Assembly (NCBI GenBank): GCA_022419385.1 | Contig: JAJUBI010000009.1 | Span: 868,001 to 932,000, forward strand | DNA length: 64,000 nt | Direction of reading: 5' to 3' | Source: Paraconiothyrium sp. Pb-2020 | Taxonomy: Eukaryota; Ascomycota; Dothideomycetes; Pleosporales; Didymosphaeriaceae | In this document: positions 53,875 through 64,000 of the stretch, piece by piece | How positions within the stretch are numbered: the stretch's first letter is position 1 | Layout: every line of letters starts with the position of its first letter | Translations under genes and position numbers: made by a program | The notes under the pieces: generated by a model | The model's input: the letters and a program-made list of their open reading frames with translations, nothing else | Databases searched by the model: none | Told to the model about the DNA's origin: nothing

Positions 53875-56059
53875 CTACTGATCGCGTCGAGGATTGCGTA
53901 CACTCGTACAGCTCGCTTTCGTTATCTTCGATGTCATCACTCTGCCCGTTGCCCCCCACTTTCTTCTCTCCCCTGCTGTCGAATGTGACCTAATCCTGTG
54001 CGCTGTTTGCCGCGTAATACTTCCCATGCGCTGCCTAACAGCGCTGTGACTTCGCTGGCGGTGGATATCATTCTCATGGCCCAATTCCACACGTTCCATT
54101 CCTTCGGCTTCCCTCATCTCATTGAAAGCTTCATCAATATCACTTTCTTCGTCGAATTCCTTCATCCTTGATGGTTGTCCGCCTAAGCTCGCCAGGACTG
54201 CTTTGTTGCTTGCGGTAAGAGCATCAAGTACAGACAGCTCGTGCGTGGTGAACCAGCGAGGCATCAAGAATGTGCGAAGAGGGATGAGAGCGATGATGAG
54301 GACAGGGAAGCCGATGGCTGCGATGGTCTGCGAGACGGCCACGCAACTGGCGACACCGAAGATTTGCAGGCCGATGTACAAGCTGATTTTCTTGCGTGGT
54401 ATTTCGTTGAGTGGATTCTCGGGTGCGAGGAAGCGTTGTTCGGAGTTGAGGTAGATGAGCTTTTGAAGGATGCCGTTGGATTCGATGGAACCCCACTGTC
54501 AATTGTGTCAGTTCTAGTAAAGGGAGAATGTGTAATGGACGAACTTACACCGACAACGAAAAAGACACCAGCGAACACTGCGGCCGGCATGGTATGCAGC
54601 ACTATAAGTAGCGGCCCGGTCATTGTGCCCCAAAGCGCAAGACCCATGAGGAAGTGAGAGATGCGTTGTTCCACCACCGCTCTGGCTTCCACTAACGGCC
54701 TTCTGATCTCAGAAATATCGTGGTCTTTAGTTTGGATGACATCAAGGCGTGTTTTATAGTTTGTCAGCGAGTCTGTATGGACAGGTGCTTGCGGGACTAG
54801 TCCGTTGGGCATAGGTAGCCCGATGACGCCAGCGACGAAAGTGGTGCAACCGAGGAGGAAGAAATCCCAATGAAAGCCGGCCGGCTTCTTGAGTGGGAAT
54901 TGACGAGCTTGAGCAGTCAAGCTGCTAACATTCTATGGGTTCTTAGGCCCTTTGTAGTCAACGCGAGAGTATTCGAAAGGTCACTTACATGGTCATAGTA
55001 AAATAAGAGCATGGTAAGAAAGCCGAATGGCAGTGAGACGAACACCCAACCAACATCGAGATTCCAGAAATCAATCACCCAGTTTCGGGGCTGGGTTGGA
55101 TGGAAGGCTTTCGACGTAGGTACAAAGGTTACGTGTGTGGCCTTCAGATGGCCCGGTATGTGAGAGAACCCGACCCAGAAAAGTGTCGGAAATACGTAGG
55201 CGTAGTCGGCAAGCACTCCACGAAACCACGGTTTCCAGAGGGTACTACCTCCTAGTTTCTCCAAACCATAGACTGATCCGAAATATAGGATGCCGATGAC
55301 ACAAGAAAGGTAGCCGGCAGCATTTCCTGCGACCTCAAATTCGTTCACGAGCTCTTCGACGCCCTTGACTATCCAGAGATCAGCAAATCATTAAGAGGAA
55401 GTATACAGTTAAGTTTCACTTACTTATGTAGATAATACCTACATACATTCCGAATGACTCGCTCGAAAAGTCCGTGATGTACCCCATGTAATCGCAAAAG
55501 TTCCCTAAAGATACCATCCAGTGAAAGACCGCCGCCCAAATACCTGTCCAAGCCATGACTTGCGGATACAAGGTGATATCATAGTGACCGACGATGTCAT
55601 GGATAGTGTAATTGAACAGCGCGATCAGACCGGTAACGCCAACGATAGTCAAGGGCTGGCAGGCGAAGATACTGAAGACCATCGCAGCAAGCGCCGATGC
55701 GAATAGTGCTTCGTTGATACCGAAGAATTCGCCAGTTCTTCGGTACATATCGAGTGTGAAAGCAATGGCAGGAAGTAGACTGGCATGATTAGAGACTTGG
55801 CCATAGAGGATCAGTGAGCTCAGTGCACTTACTTGACAAAATACATGCGCACAGTACTAGCAAAGGTCCGATAAGTCCAAGCATCGGTGATATCGCTCCA
55901 ATAGTAAGGTAACCGTCTTCTGACATCGTAGTACATACCACGGCCTGGTCGTAGAATGCGCCATTGTCGCCATCCTCGTTGATTTTGGAAAGTGTATGAA
56001 GATGTGATCTCCCTCTTCAGAGCGACCCCGTCTTCTCCTAGATCTGCTGGTTTGTCCAT
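53875..56059 (-). CDS. BOR1-type anion (borate/bicarbonate) transporter
   Basis: Five exons: 55833-56059, 55424-55779, 54989-55368, 54549-54932 and 53875-54495, with introns of 53-56 bp. The product is 655 aa. After a polar head with YYDVRRRLPYYWSDI, about ten to twelve hydrophobic segments follow. Family motifs include YFVNLLPAIAFTLDMY, FACQPLTIVGVTG, MGLALWGTMTGPLL and FFVVGWGSIESNG, as in SLC4-type transporters. The C-terminal 130 residues are hydrophilic, with acidic then Arg/Ser-rich stretches. In yeast, Bor1 exports borate at the plasma membrane. The start is the first ATG in frame (56059); the frame is open further without another ATG. Confidence 0.92.
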
Positions 56060-56896
56060 CGCCTTGCACGCCCCCACAGACACAGTTGCAGAATGTCTAA
56101 TGGTACACGACTATGCTCAAGAGCAACAATGGGGAAAAGAAGTAGGCAAAACAAATGACAACGACACCAACGAATGTGTTGCGAGACAACGGGTAAGACC
56201 TACAAGGGCCTATTAGGCCTCTGCTTAAGTACAATCTCGTCATGAATGGGCAATGGTCGAAAGATCGGCGCTGGCGGGAGCTACCGATTTTGGCACCTTG
56301 CAATAACCACGCGATACAGGTGGTCTACGATACAGATGCAACCGAATAACAACCTGCACATGTAGCGCATTGCGGTTTCAGCGCGGTCATTTGCTCGGAT
56401 ACTATGATCACAAATGACAGGAGTGTATGAAACAGTAAGTGTACACTTGTGTGCATGCTGGGTTACAAGCAGGAGGGCGGGATTTCTAGGGTATGCCAAG
56501 TCTCGGAGAAAAAGTGTGAGCAGCGGTTGCCCTTGTCTGCACTGCCTGGGCAGCCGATCTGAGATGCATACAAATCGTTGTTTTTGAACGGTTTCAACGC
56601 GATAACACGAGGATCTGGCAACAGAGATTGCTGCAAGTCTCCTGTACTTCCTATGAAGCGCACAAAGTCAATTCTGAATCATCATCACGGAATGCAACAG
56701 CGTTCCACATGGCTTGCATGGTGAGATCACGTGCACTGTCCCTGCCGGTCACACCTGCTTTCGCTTAGCGTGGGATTGGAGGCTAGACCATGTGGCCCCG
56801 ACGTCATGGATAGCCGAGCCCTAGTATCCAAGCGCGCCCTCGCCGACATTCGATCTGCTTGCGATCGTGCCAAAACAATGCTCTATCGCCAGCACC
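56060..56896. other. Divergent promoter region, BOR1-like / SET protein
   Basis: Short frames at 56097-56303 and 56731-57057 look non-coding. No TATA or operator is clear. The GC content rises towards the SET gene. Confidence 0.5.
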
Positions 56897-58914
56897 ATGG
56901 ACTCCATAGACCATTTCGAAGAGCTTTCCAAGGCGATCGCAAAAACAATCGAAGAGCATATTGCAAGATCAAAGAACAGTGCCGGATGGCCCCAAGAACT
57001 CAAGCATCCTGTCCTACGCGTGGACGCTTTTCTGGAGGAACAAGCCCCGGAACATGATCAAGAAAGCACGCCTTCCAGACCGTTACAAGTAGCCTCGGTG
57101 CGTGTGTTATCTTCTCAGTCGCTTTCTTCATTCACATATTCCCGTATTTATCATGCAAAGGCTGGCATATAACTATAATCAATTGAAAAGTGTAGTACCG
57201 GTCCCTATCAACGCACATGTCGTCGAGATCAGATCGATATATTGCACGTTTTTTTAAGACTGTAGATCCATCAAAAGGACACCTTCAGTAGTTGACATAC
57301 TAATTCTCACAGAGCAAGATAGATTTGGGATCCATCTTCAGGGCTAGAACCAAACGACCTGCTACAGATCAAGAGCCACATGAGGAGACATCTGCGAGGA
57401 GCAGCGGAGATGAATCCGAGCCCGGCAGTCCTCGCCGTAGAGGAATTGGGAGACTGCGTGTCGCAAATACACAGTCGTTCGAAGAGGACGTTACCGAGCA
57501 CCAGCGACAAATAGCCACTGATACACGTAACTTTCCGAAGAGGCGAAAGATAGCATCTGACAAGTTCGTCTTCCGGCCATCAACGCTCGACAAGCTTATC
57601 ATCGGCATCTGGGAGCAGCTACATGGCACACTGGACCTGAATCCGCAGATCATCTCTGAGCAATACAACATGACCCTACCCGTCAGCTCAGACACACCGG
57701 TATTGAACGGAGATACAGCGGTTGAGATACGTGGCTTAGGACCAGGATTGCAAACCGACGCTTTCCATAGAATGAACACTCTGTGCCGAAAAGTCACCCA
57801 AGCAAGCCGAGTATGCCGCTCGATCGAGATTGTCGTCCAGGCCAAATGGATCGAGCTCTTCGAGGACAAAGTGCAAACGTCAATAGCCGCTGCGCCTCAT
57901 ATTTCGAAAACAAAACACCACAAACAAGCCTTCGTCGAAGCATGTCAGGATTTTGGCTGGTCGGAGAAGGAGTTGCGCAACAAGATAGCCATCTGGCGTG
58001 GATACAGAGAAGTAAAAGATGCAGCTGGCTGGGTGGCCCTGGTCTTCGCTGGCATGGGCATCTATCGCTTCTGCAAATATCGCGTTGAGTTCACCAAAGA
58101 AGCGATGAAGCGTTTGCAAAACTTGCGGACACGGTTTGAGGTCGCTGCAGATACGTTACAGCCGCATTGGCGGCAACTGCTGTCTATTATCGGGGAGTCT
58201 TCCAGATTACAGTACGCCGGCCATCCTCATGACTGGGTCGTATCTGAAGACGGCGCTCACCCGGTACTTTTGCGCTCCACCTACTTGGACCGAGAACCCT
58301 TCTTCGAGTTCGAGCAGCTTGAGGAGTCGATCATTGACGAGCGCGCATGGCGAGGCGAGGATCCCCGCTGGGTTCCTCAGTCCAGTGCGGTCGTACGAGC
58401 GAACGGCAGCGGCACATATTTCTGCGCTGTATGCGACCAAACCCAATCAGACGAGCCAGCGTTGAATTCTTGCTATTGTTTCCCGAACCTGTTCGGCTGC
58501 GTCAAGCGAAGACCTCCACCAGTACAGATATATCGTACCAACAAAGGCCAAAACAACGGCTTACTTGCGCTCGCTCCCTTCGAGCGCGGCGCTGGGATAG
58601 GAGAGTTTGTTGGGTTGATTACCAAGGGTGTGCGCCATGTCGATGTGATGGACAGCGCAACAGCTACGACCAACTATCAAATTTGGCAAGGACGACAGGG
58701 CAACTTCACGCGGTTCATCAACCACAGCTGCAAAGCCAACGCCCAGTTTTCCCAATTCACATGGTTAGATACCCAACATGTGGTTTTGGTGAGCAAGGGA
58801 ATTGAAGCAGGTGTTGAAATCTCTGTCGATTATGGCGACCGTTATTGGGCAGGCTTGGATAAGTCATGCCTATGTGGCGAGTCTTGTTGCAGATATAGAC
58901 GAGCGCATAGATGA
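56897..58914 (+). CDS. SET-domain protein (lysine methyltransferase-like)
   Basis: Exons 56897-57097 and 57313-58914 with a 215-bp intron give 600 aa. The N-terminal 400 residues are mostly helical, without a known domain that I can name, and contain KRRKIASDKF (possible nuclear signal). A small Cys group (YFCAVCDQ, NSCYCFPNLFGCVKR) precedes the SET core: NNGLLALAPFERGAGIGEFVG, TRFINHSCKANAQF, GVEISVDYGDRYW and post-SET CLCGESCCR. The NHSC and YG motifs are intact, so methyltransferase activity is plausible. The nine-Cys pre-SET of H3K9 enzymes is missing. Substrate unknown. The second exon's acceptor is inferred from the frame. Confidence 0.85.
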
Positions 58915-59377
58915 GGTTAGATCGGAATAGGGGGCAAAATAGTATATAAAGAAGCCATTGATTCAGGCTACGGGGCTGCAAGGAATGTGACAGTCGAAAG
59001 CATATGATGAAACAGCCCATTGATCATTACTGGTCGTTACTGAATCAATGAGTCTCTCACGACACCCGCAACAACTTTGTCGGCATGTGCATAGATGGCT
59101 ACTGTGCCCTGTTGTCGTAGCTTATGTGTGCACACTCTAAAATGATGTAGTGCGTATGTAGCGCGTGCAGGGCTATCGGTAGAAGATCGTGAGTATCTTT
59201 CTGATGCCTATGTACGCTATGAGGCTTGCTTCCGTGTGAAGATGACCTGTCGTAGATTCGTCAAATGCGAGATCATCTAAACTTCCCATGAGAACCATGG
59301 CCGTTGTATGCCATTCCAGCGCTGTCGATACGTTATTCGCCACGTGGGTAATTGACCGAAAGCAATCTATCAGCGAC
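58915..59377. other. Convergent spacer, SET / C2H2 genes
   Basis: Nothing beyond the 3' ends of the two convergent genes is seen. Confidence 0.6.
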
Positions 59378-60855
59378 TCAGTCTGCCTTTGCAGTCACAC
59401 TGTCCCTCCTCGCGCACATCCTGTCAAACTCGGCCTGTATGAGATCCAACCTCAGTTTATCGATGTCCCATTCGCAAGCCTGGCTCTCAACATGTAGTAC
59501 TAACGAGCTGAAGTGGCTGAAGGTCTTACCGCAGCCCGGAGCTCGGCAGATGAACGGCCGCAGCAGGCCTTCCTTCATCCAGCTGACTGTCTCCTCTAGG
59601 TCCACACGGTTCGAACGTATCTGAACGTGGATATCGACGTCCATATAGAGTGTGGAATACCAGAAAGTGCCGAGACAGCGCACGAGCTGGGCAGGGTCTG
59701 AAAGGTTGACGCAGTTGCCGGATTCGAGGTGGTTAATAAGGCTGCTGCATTTGCGCATGGGCACAGAACAACGCCAACATGGGATGGCAGCCGCGGCATG
59801 TTTGGTCATATGCTGCTTGGTGTGAGATGAAATTCTTGTGTTGAGTTTCCAATGCAACTTACGATCCGGTAATTGCCCTCGTGGCTAGTGTGAAAGTGAC
59901 ACTCAGCACAGTAGAAGCATGACTCCATATGCAGTTCGATCTTGGCCCGACCAGCGCATCGATGCCCACACTTGGGGCAGGGGACCTCGAACTGGCAAGT
60001 CTCGTAGTGAAGGTTGAGCTTTGTCTGGCTGGGGAAGATACGCTTGCATCCCTCGCACTGGAAGTGATCGTCGTGGAGATGACTCTCGAGAGCGTTTTGG
60101 TCCGGTGCATCGAAGTCACAGCCAGGCTGGAGGCAGTGCCTGTGCTTGGTTGTTAGGTACCAGTGCTCGTCTCGCTCTGATTGATTGCGGAACTTCCGAT
60201 GGCACGTCGGGCACCACACATGCTTCGCTCCAGTGAACAAATGTTTGTCCAGTTCCGTCTTTGATCGGAAACCGAGGAGACAGGTGAGGCAAACAAAGTC
60301 GTGGCCTGTGACTGAGTAGTTGTTTTCGAAATGATTCTTCAGGCCCCACGCATCCTTGAAGGCACTCAAGCAGAGGTTGCAGTACGTGTCGTGGCCCACT
60401 GCATGGTCGACATGGTTCTTCAAACCGTTGCGATCGACAAATACCCGCTTGCATAGATTGCAATAGTTCTCGTGTACCTGAGGTGACTGCTTAATATGCG
60501 AGACGAGCGCATTCTTGTTAGGAAATCGGAATCGGCACACCCCGCACCAATGCTCGTGAGGGTCGGTGAGCTTCATGCTGTCACTATCGTGGGTGGATCC
60601 CGAGAATTCGCGTGCCTTTTTGTGGGAGCGGGCGAGGGGGACGCTGTTCTCATCGCGGATGACCAGTGTCTTCAGGTTGACTTTGTCCACTTTCAACGCT
60701 TGGCCACCGCGCCCGACCTCTTCCCACGGCGCGTCGCTGTCGGCGACCTGGTTGACGAATGGATTGGTCTTGGGGGATTGATCCACACCTGGAGAGTCGT
60801 CCTCGTCATTATCAGCGAAAAGTGCGAAGCGGTTTACGTCCGCGGCGGACACCAT
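59378..60855 (-). CDS. Multi-C2H2 zinc-finger protein
   Basis: Exons 59863-60855 and 59378-59812 with a 50-bp intron (GTAAGT...GCAG) give 475 aa. After an acidic N-terminus there are about nine zinc-finger-like units, including WCGVCRFRFPNKNALVSHI, YCNLCKRVFVDRNGLKNHV, FVCLTCLLGFRSKTELDKH, WCPTCHRKFRNQSERDEHW, QCEGCKRIFPSQTKLNLHY and FICRAPGCGKTFSHFSSLV. Finger spacing is irregular and the pattern is of the type seen in fungal proteins of unknown function, some RNA- or DNA-binding. The C-terminus is charged helical. No other domain is seen. Neighbours do not hint at its job. Confidence 0.88.
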
Positions 60856-62281
60856 CTTGGCTACGTGTGTAGTGGCTCAAGGGCTCAAAGCGAGGCACGA
60901 GTCGGTGGACTCGCTGCGAAACACAACAGTAGTTGAGTACGAAGTGAGGTGGGCGCGAGGCACGCTGCGACGCGTCGACTCGTGACAGGCGTTGCCCAGC
61001 AAACGGGTGAGGAGCGAACGGAAGGTGGCAGCACGCATGTAGGTAGCCACTGTCGTACGACGGACAACGGGATGAATTTGAAAGAAGTGTAGCGAAGGGC
61101 TACAGTAGAATGTGTATTGCATAGGGACAAATGCATGGCCTTGATTGACAGAAGCTAGGAAGTGACGAAGATGGCAAGAGGAAAGTGAAAGGAGTAAGAG
61201 AGACAGGCAAACGGCAGGCGCGATGTGAGTCCCGTCTACCATGGCTGAGACAGCTTCAGTGTATATGCATCCTTCCGGCGTTTACAAAAGACAAGACGTT
61301 GTTATTCTTTCCTCTGTGTGTTTCCGTGCCAATTCTAAGATGTTCTCTACGAAGGCAGTCCACATGATTTCTACTAACTCTTGCTGGCACATTCTGGACG
61401 CGGGATCCGACGTGCGCATTTCATAAAAGTTGCAAGGAATTACCCAACAACGAAACCATAGATGTTGTTAAAGGGGGGCAGCTGGACGAGCAGAGAATTG
61501 ACAACTCATAGCCTTGGCAAGTGGCTCCGGGGTGGATTCTCGGATCTTCAGGGACAACCGCCAGGATCGATTGTGCGTATGCTCGCTTCGACTATGATCT
61601 GCAGGCGAATTCTGGGATCAAAATATCGTTGCAAGGGTCTCTGAGCCAGAAAGGAAAACCTGAGCCACGTTGGACGTACGTACCTACTATTGAGCGGATC
61701 CACATGCTCCTGGAAGACGCGCAAACTTGCTCCATCCTCGAACCGCCCTCCCCAGGCCGATCCGCGCCGAAGAGTCTATGGCTTGCATGCCAACCAATCG
61801 TAGGATTAGCACCTGTCATCCACCTCAGCGTTCTAGAACGGCTCAACGGTCGCCCAAAGCAGGAGCCTGCCTCACAAAAGCGGGTGTTCTTCGCTAGGAG
61901 GGCGTAGCAACCTGTCAGATCAGTGAAGCTCGATGACGACAACAGGCTTGACCCGGTGCAGATACCCCAGTTTTCGGCGCCTCGGAATAGCGTCTTTCAG
62001 CGGCCGCCATGTCACCGCGGAATCCACCCTGTCCCAAGTAGACCCGCGGCCCTCGCGTCATTGCATGCACATATGTAGAATAAGCTCGTGTGCTTTCTCC
62101 CTTCTCAATTGTCTCTACCCATCGTGTGAAAGAGCAGCGGCCGAGTGCAATTGCCTATCGTCAACGCTTCCCCGCCGAATCCTTCCTGCGAAAGTTTATT
62201 TTGTCTCTGCTTTCTACCCCGCAAAACCACCCGCATCCCCAGCCCACGCCCGAAGCTCACAATCCCGCGCATCCTCGCAAC
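60856..62281. other. Intergenic region upstream of C2H2 and small charged protein genes
   Basis: This 1.4-kb stretch has no recognised gene. An open frame at 61521-61907 (+) has no domain. The region serves two divergent promoters; pyrimidine-rich and Pro-coding-like C-rich sequence just before 62282 is likely leader. Confidence 0.5.
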
Positions 62282-62926
62282 ATGTCCCACGCAACACCAT
62301 CCGAAGCTGGTAATACACCCATTGGCGATTTCACACAAGTCCTGAAGCTAACAGCGTCTACAGAAGTAGCAACCACCCTCTCCCAGCTCAAGCTCTCCAC
62401 GAAATCGCCCCAAAAGCCCGCCAACAAACCCAAATCCGCACCCGTTGCCGAATCCTGGGACGACGACGTCTCCGGCAGCGGGTCCGATACTGAGACCGAA
62501 GAGCCCTCAGATACACGCTCTTCGCGCGCCAAGGAACGCGACTCGCTCTCTCCACTCGCAACGATAAAGTCCGTCGACTCGCCTCATCCACCGCCGCCTA
62601 CGCCTGCGAGTCCGACGGGCGTGCCATTCGACTTCCCAGACAACGTGCCGTATGGCGCAGGAGGTGGTGTAAACAGTAGGGACGGGAGCAGGAGAGGGAG
62701 CGCCACGGCAAGTCCGGCGAGAAGACCGGACAAAACGACTGCGGTTGCCGGGCGACTCATTGCGGGAGCGTTAGGTGTGAGGGCGCCAAGGAGAACCGAG
62801 GAGGAAAGGGAGTATGATCGCGCGATGAGGGACAAGGAGAGGAAGAGGAGGGATGAAGAAAGGGAGAAGGAAAAGCAGGAGAGACAGGCTGCTGAGGATA
62901 GGAAAAGATCCGTATGGGAGGACTGA
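62282..62926 (+). CDS. Small charged conserved-looking protein, unknown
   Basis: Single exon, 214 aa, from ATG 62282 (frame open upstream to 62090). The first 150 residues are Ser/Pro/Asp-rich and probably disordered (SWDDDVSGSGSDTETEEPSD). The C-terminal 65 residues carry TTAVAGRLIAGALGVRAPRR, then a charged helix of Glu/Arg/Lys (EEEREYDRAMRDKERKRRDE) ending KRSVWED. The AGALGVRAPRRTEE segment resembles a short motif I associate with fungal hypothetical proteins. No function can be assigned. Confidence 0.75.
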   Translation: MSHATPSEAGNTPIGDFTQVLKLTASTEVATTLSQLKLSTKSPQKPANKPKSAPVAESWDDDVSGSGSDTETEEPSDTRSSRAKERDSLSPLATIKSVDSPHPPPPTPASPTGVPFDFPDNVPYGAGGGVNSRDGSRRGSATASPARRPDKTTAVAGRLIAGALGVRAPRRTEEEREYDRAMRDKERKRRDEEREKEKQERQAAEDRKRSVWED

Positions 62927-63432
62927 GTCGAACACCATTGGTATTTGTTGTGGTATTGTCCTAGACTTGAGCTCAGGCAATGGTTGGGACATTTGGTGAA
63001 GCTTGCAAGCAGAACCGCCTGTAGGTTAGCTAGATCTAATTCTTGTATATACGCGCTGTTGTATTGCTTCGCCAACCCTTTTCGACGGAATACCCAATGA
63101 ATTTTCGACAGTCTGTCAAGGTCACGGGGAGCTCTCGCATCGAAGAAGTTCAACTTTGTCTGCAATATCTGATTCAATCGTTCGAGATCGGTTGAAAGAG
63201 CTACAAAGAGAACATGAGGGAGGCCGGAGGCATTCGCAAGGCACTCAGCCAGTGACGCCAGACCCAAACCCATCATCGCCTTGGTGCGAGAAGTATAGAA
63301 ATCGTCCTCCACCGGTTCGCCAAATGCATAAAAGTCATGAATCATTCTCGTTCCCGCCTCAGACGCCATGCAGGCAAGCCTCTTGCTGCGTTGGCCACTG
63401 TCCGCTAGACCGTTGCGTCACCGACCGAAACA
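62927..63432. other. Convergent spacer before SUMO gene
   Basis: It holds the 3' end of the charged-protein gene and the SUMO 3' region. A minus-strand frame across 62584-63369 overlaps the neighbouring gene antisense and is not called. Confidence 0.5.
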
Positions 63433-63793
63433 CTAGCAGCCCCCGATCTGCTCCTGGTGGACTTCGAGCGTGTCGCCGTCCTGCATATCGAGCTAATTGA
63501 AGTCAGCGAAGTACCGGTTTGTGATTGGAGCCAGCGCTCTACAGCGAAGCGCTCAGATGTGCACGCACCGTGTCGGGGTTGTCCGTTGGCTGCACCCTTT
63601 GTCCGTCGAAGAGAAACCGGACACTCTGCATGTTTTTCCCTTGTCTATCGCAGAATGCATTCATGAGCTTACTGAGCTGCGTGGTACGCTTGATCTTAAA
63701 AAAGACCTCGTTGTTGTTGTCAGTGACTTTGATGTTCAGATGCTCTTGCTGGCCGTCCTCCGGCTTCTGCATCGGCGAGCCGTTGTCTGACAT
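63433..63793 (-). CDS. smt3: SUMO (Smt3-like)
   Basis: Exons 63569-63793 and 63433-63492 with a 76-bp intron in phase 0 give 94 aa. After a short polar N-terminus comes the ubiquitin fold: LNIKVTDNNNEVFFKIKR, LMNAFCDRQGK, FLFDGQRV and DMQDGDTLEVHQEQIGGC. The mature protein would end at the di-Gly after removal of a single Cys by a SUMO protease. It conjugates to nuclear and other proteins on Lys. The frame continues before the ATG to 63910, but MSDNGSPMQ is the usual start. The right edge of the window carries its promoter. Confidence 0.96.
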
Positions 63794-64000
63794 TTTGGAT
63801 GCGGGTGACGAGGTGAGTTTGAGAGCGTGGTTTGTGATAAAGAGGATGCTTCTGCTGAAATTAGAACGCGCTGGATGCGGCTCAGAAGTGGAGTAGACGT
63901 ACAGCACCAAGTTTGCGGAGCAGACCTGCTTTTTATGGCGGGGATAGCGCAGGAAAGCGCGAGTCGGAGGGTGGAAGCTGTGACGTGTAGACGGTCGAGG
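63794..64000. other. Promoter of SUMO gene, right edge
   Basis: Short sequence upstream of the SUMO ATG running to the window edge. No TATA is clear. Confidence 0.45.

Noticed and set aside
62584..63369. 261-codon minus frame
   Set aside because: Its 3' half lies antisense to the charged-protein gene and the rest has no recognisable family.

Overview
This window reads as nuclear DNA of a filamentous ascomycete (Pezizomycotina). It holds Dicer-like 1, a Zn2Cys6 regulator, a PTH11-type rhodopsin-domain membrane protein, an LPMO-like secreted protein, a fungal Tsc1 and She9. Most introns are 49-76 bp with GTRAGT donors and CTRAY-like branch sites. A Dothideomycete, perhaps Pleosporales, fits best, but that placement is inference from protein style. 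I see no operons, rRNA, CRISPR array, complete transposon or convincing tRNA. Twenty-six loci are well supported and two more are weaker calls. Exon joins were derived by hand from splice signals, and in each case I checked that the joined length is a whole number of codons.

Layout: 0-7 kb holds a HAD hydrolase (-), an LPMO-like secreted protein (+), and a FAD oxidoreductase (-) broken by two one-base losses, followed by an AT-rich tract with a diverged repeat pair. 7-12.3 kb is a seven-exon Dicer-like 1 gene (-). 12.7-26.5 kb holds Tap42 (+), an IAH1-type SGNH esterase (-), Tsc1 (+), Asa1 (-) and a Zn2Cys6 factor (+). 28-31 kb holds an unknown protein (-) and a rhodopsin-domain membrane protein (-). 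32.4-47.5 kb holds She9/Mdm33 (-), a PSP-like phosphatase (+), NECAP (+, one frameshift), a GILT-like protein (-), an atypical hexokinase (+), a cell-surface membrane protein (+), alcohol dehydrogenase (+) and a mitochondrial ABC ATPase (+). 48.6-64 kb holds an aldo-keto reductase (+), Rex4 (-), Esa1 (+), a BOR1-type anion transporter (-), a SET protein (+), a multi-C2H2 protein (-), a small charged protein (+) and SUMO (-).

Most genes are housekeeping and functionally unrelated. The exception is a run of three genes tied to TOR signalling within 11 kb: Tap42, Tsc1 and Asa1. Many neighbours are divergent and share short promoters: Dcl1/Tap42, Asa1/Zn2Cys6, She9/phosphatase, GILT/hexokinase and Rex4/Esa1. 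Chromatin and RNA genes (Esa1, SET, Dcl1, Rex4) are present but not clustered as a pathway. I found no strong candidate for a wholly new system. The most useful oddities are the three one-base coding lesions in two genes, a 10-nt microexon, a possible alternative 3' end of Dcl1, the TOR-linked gene run and a palindromic promoter element.
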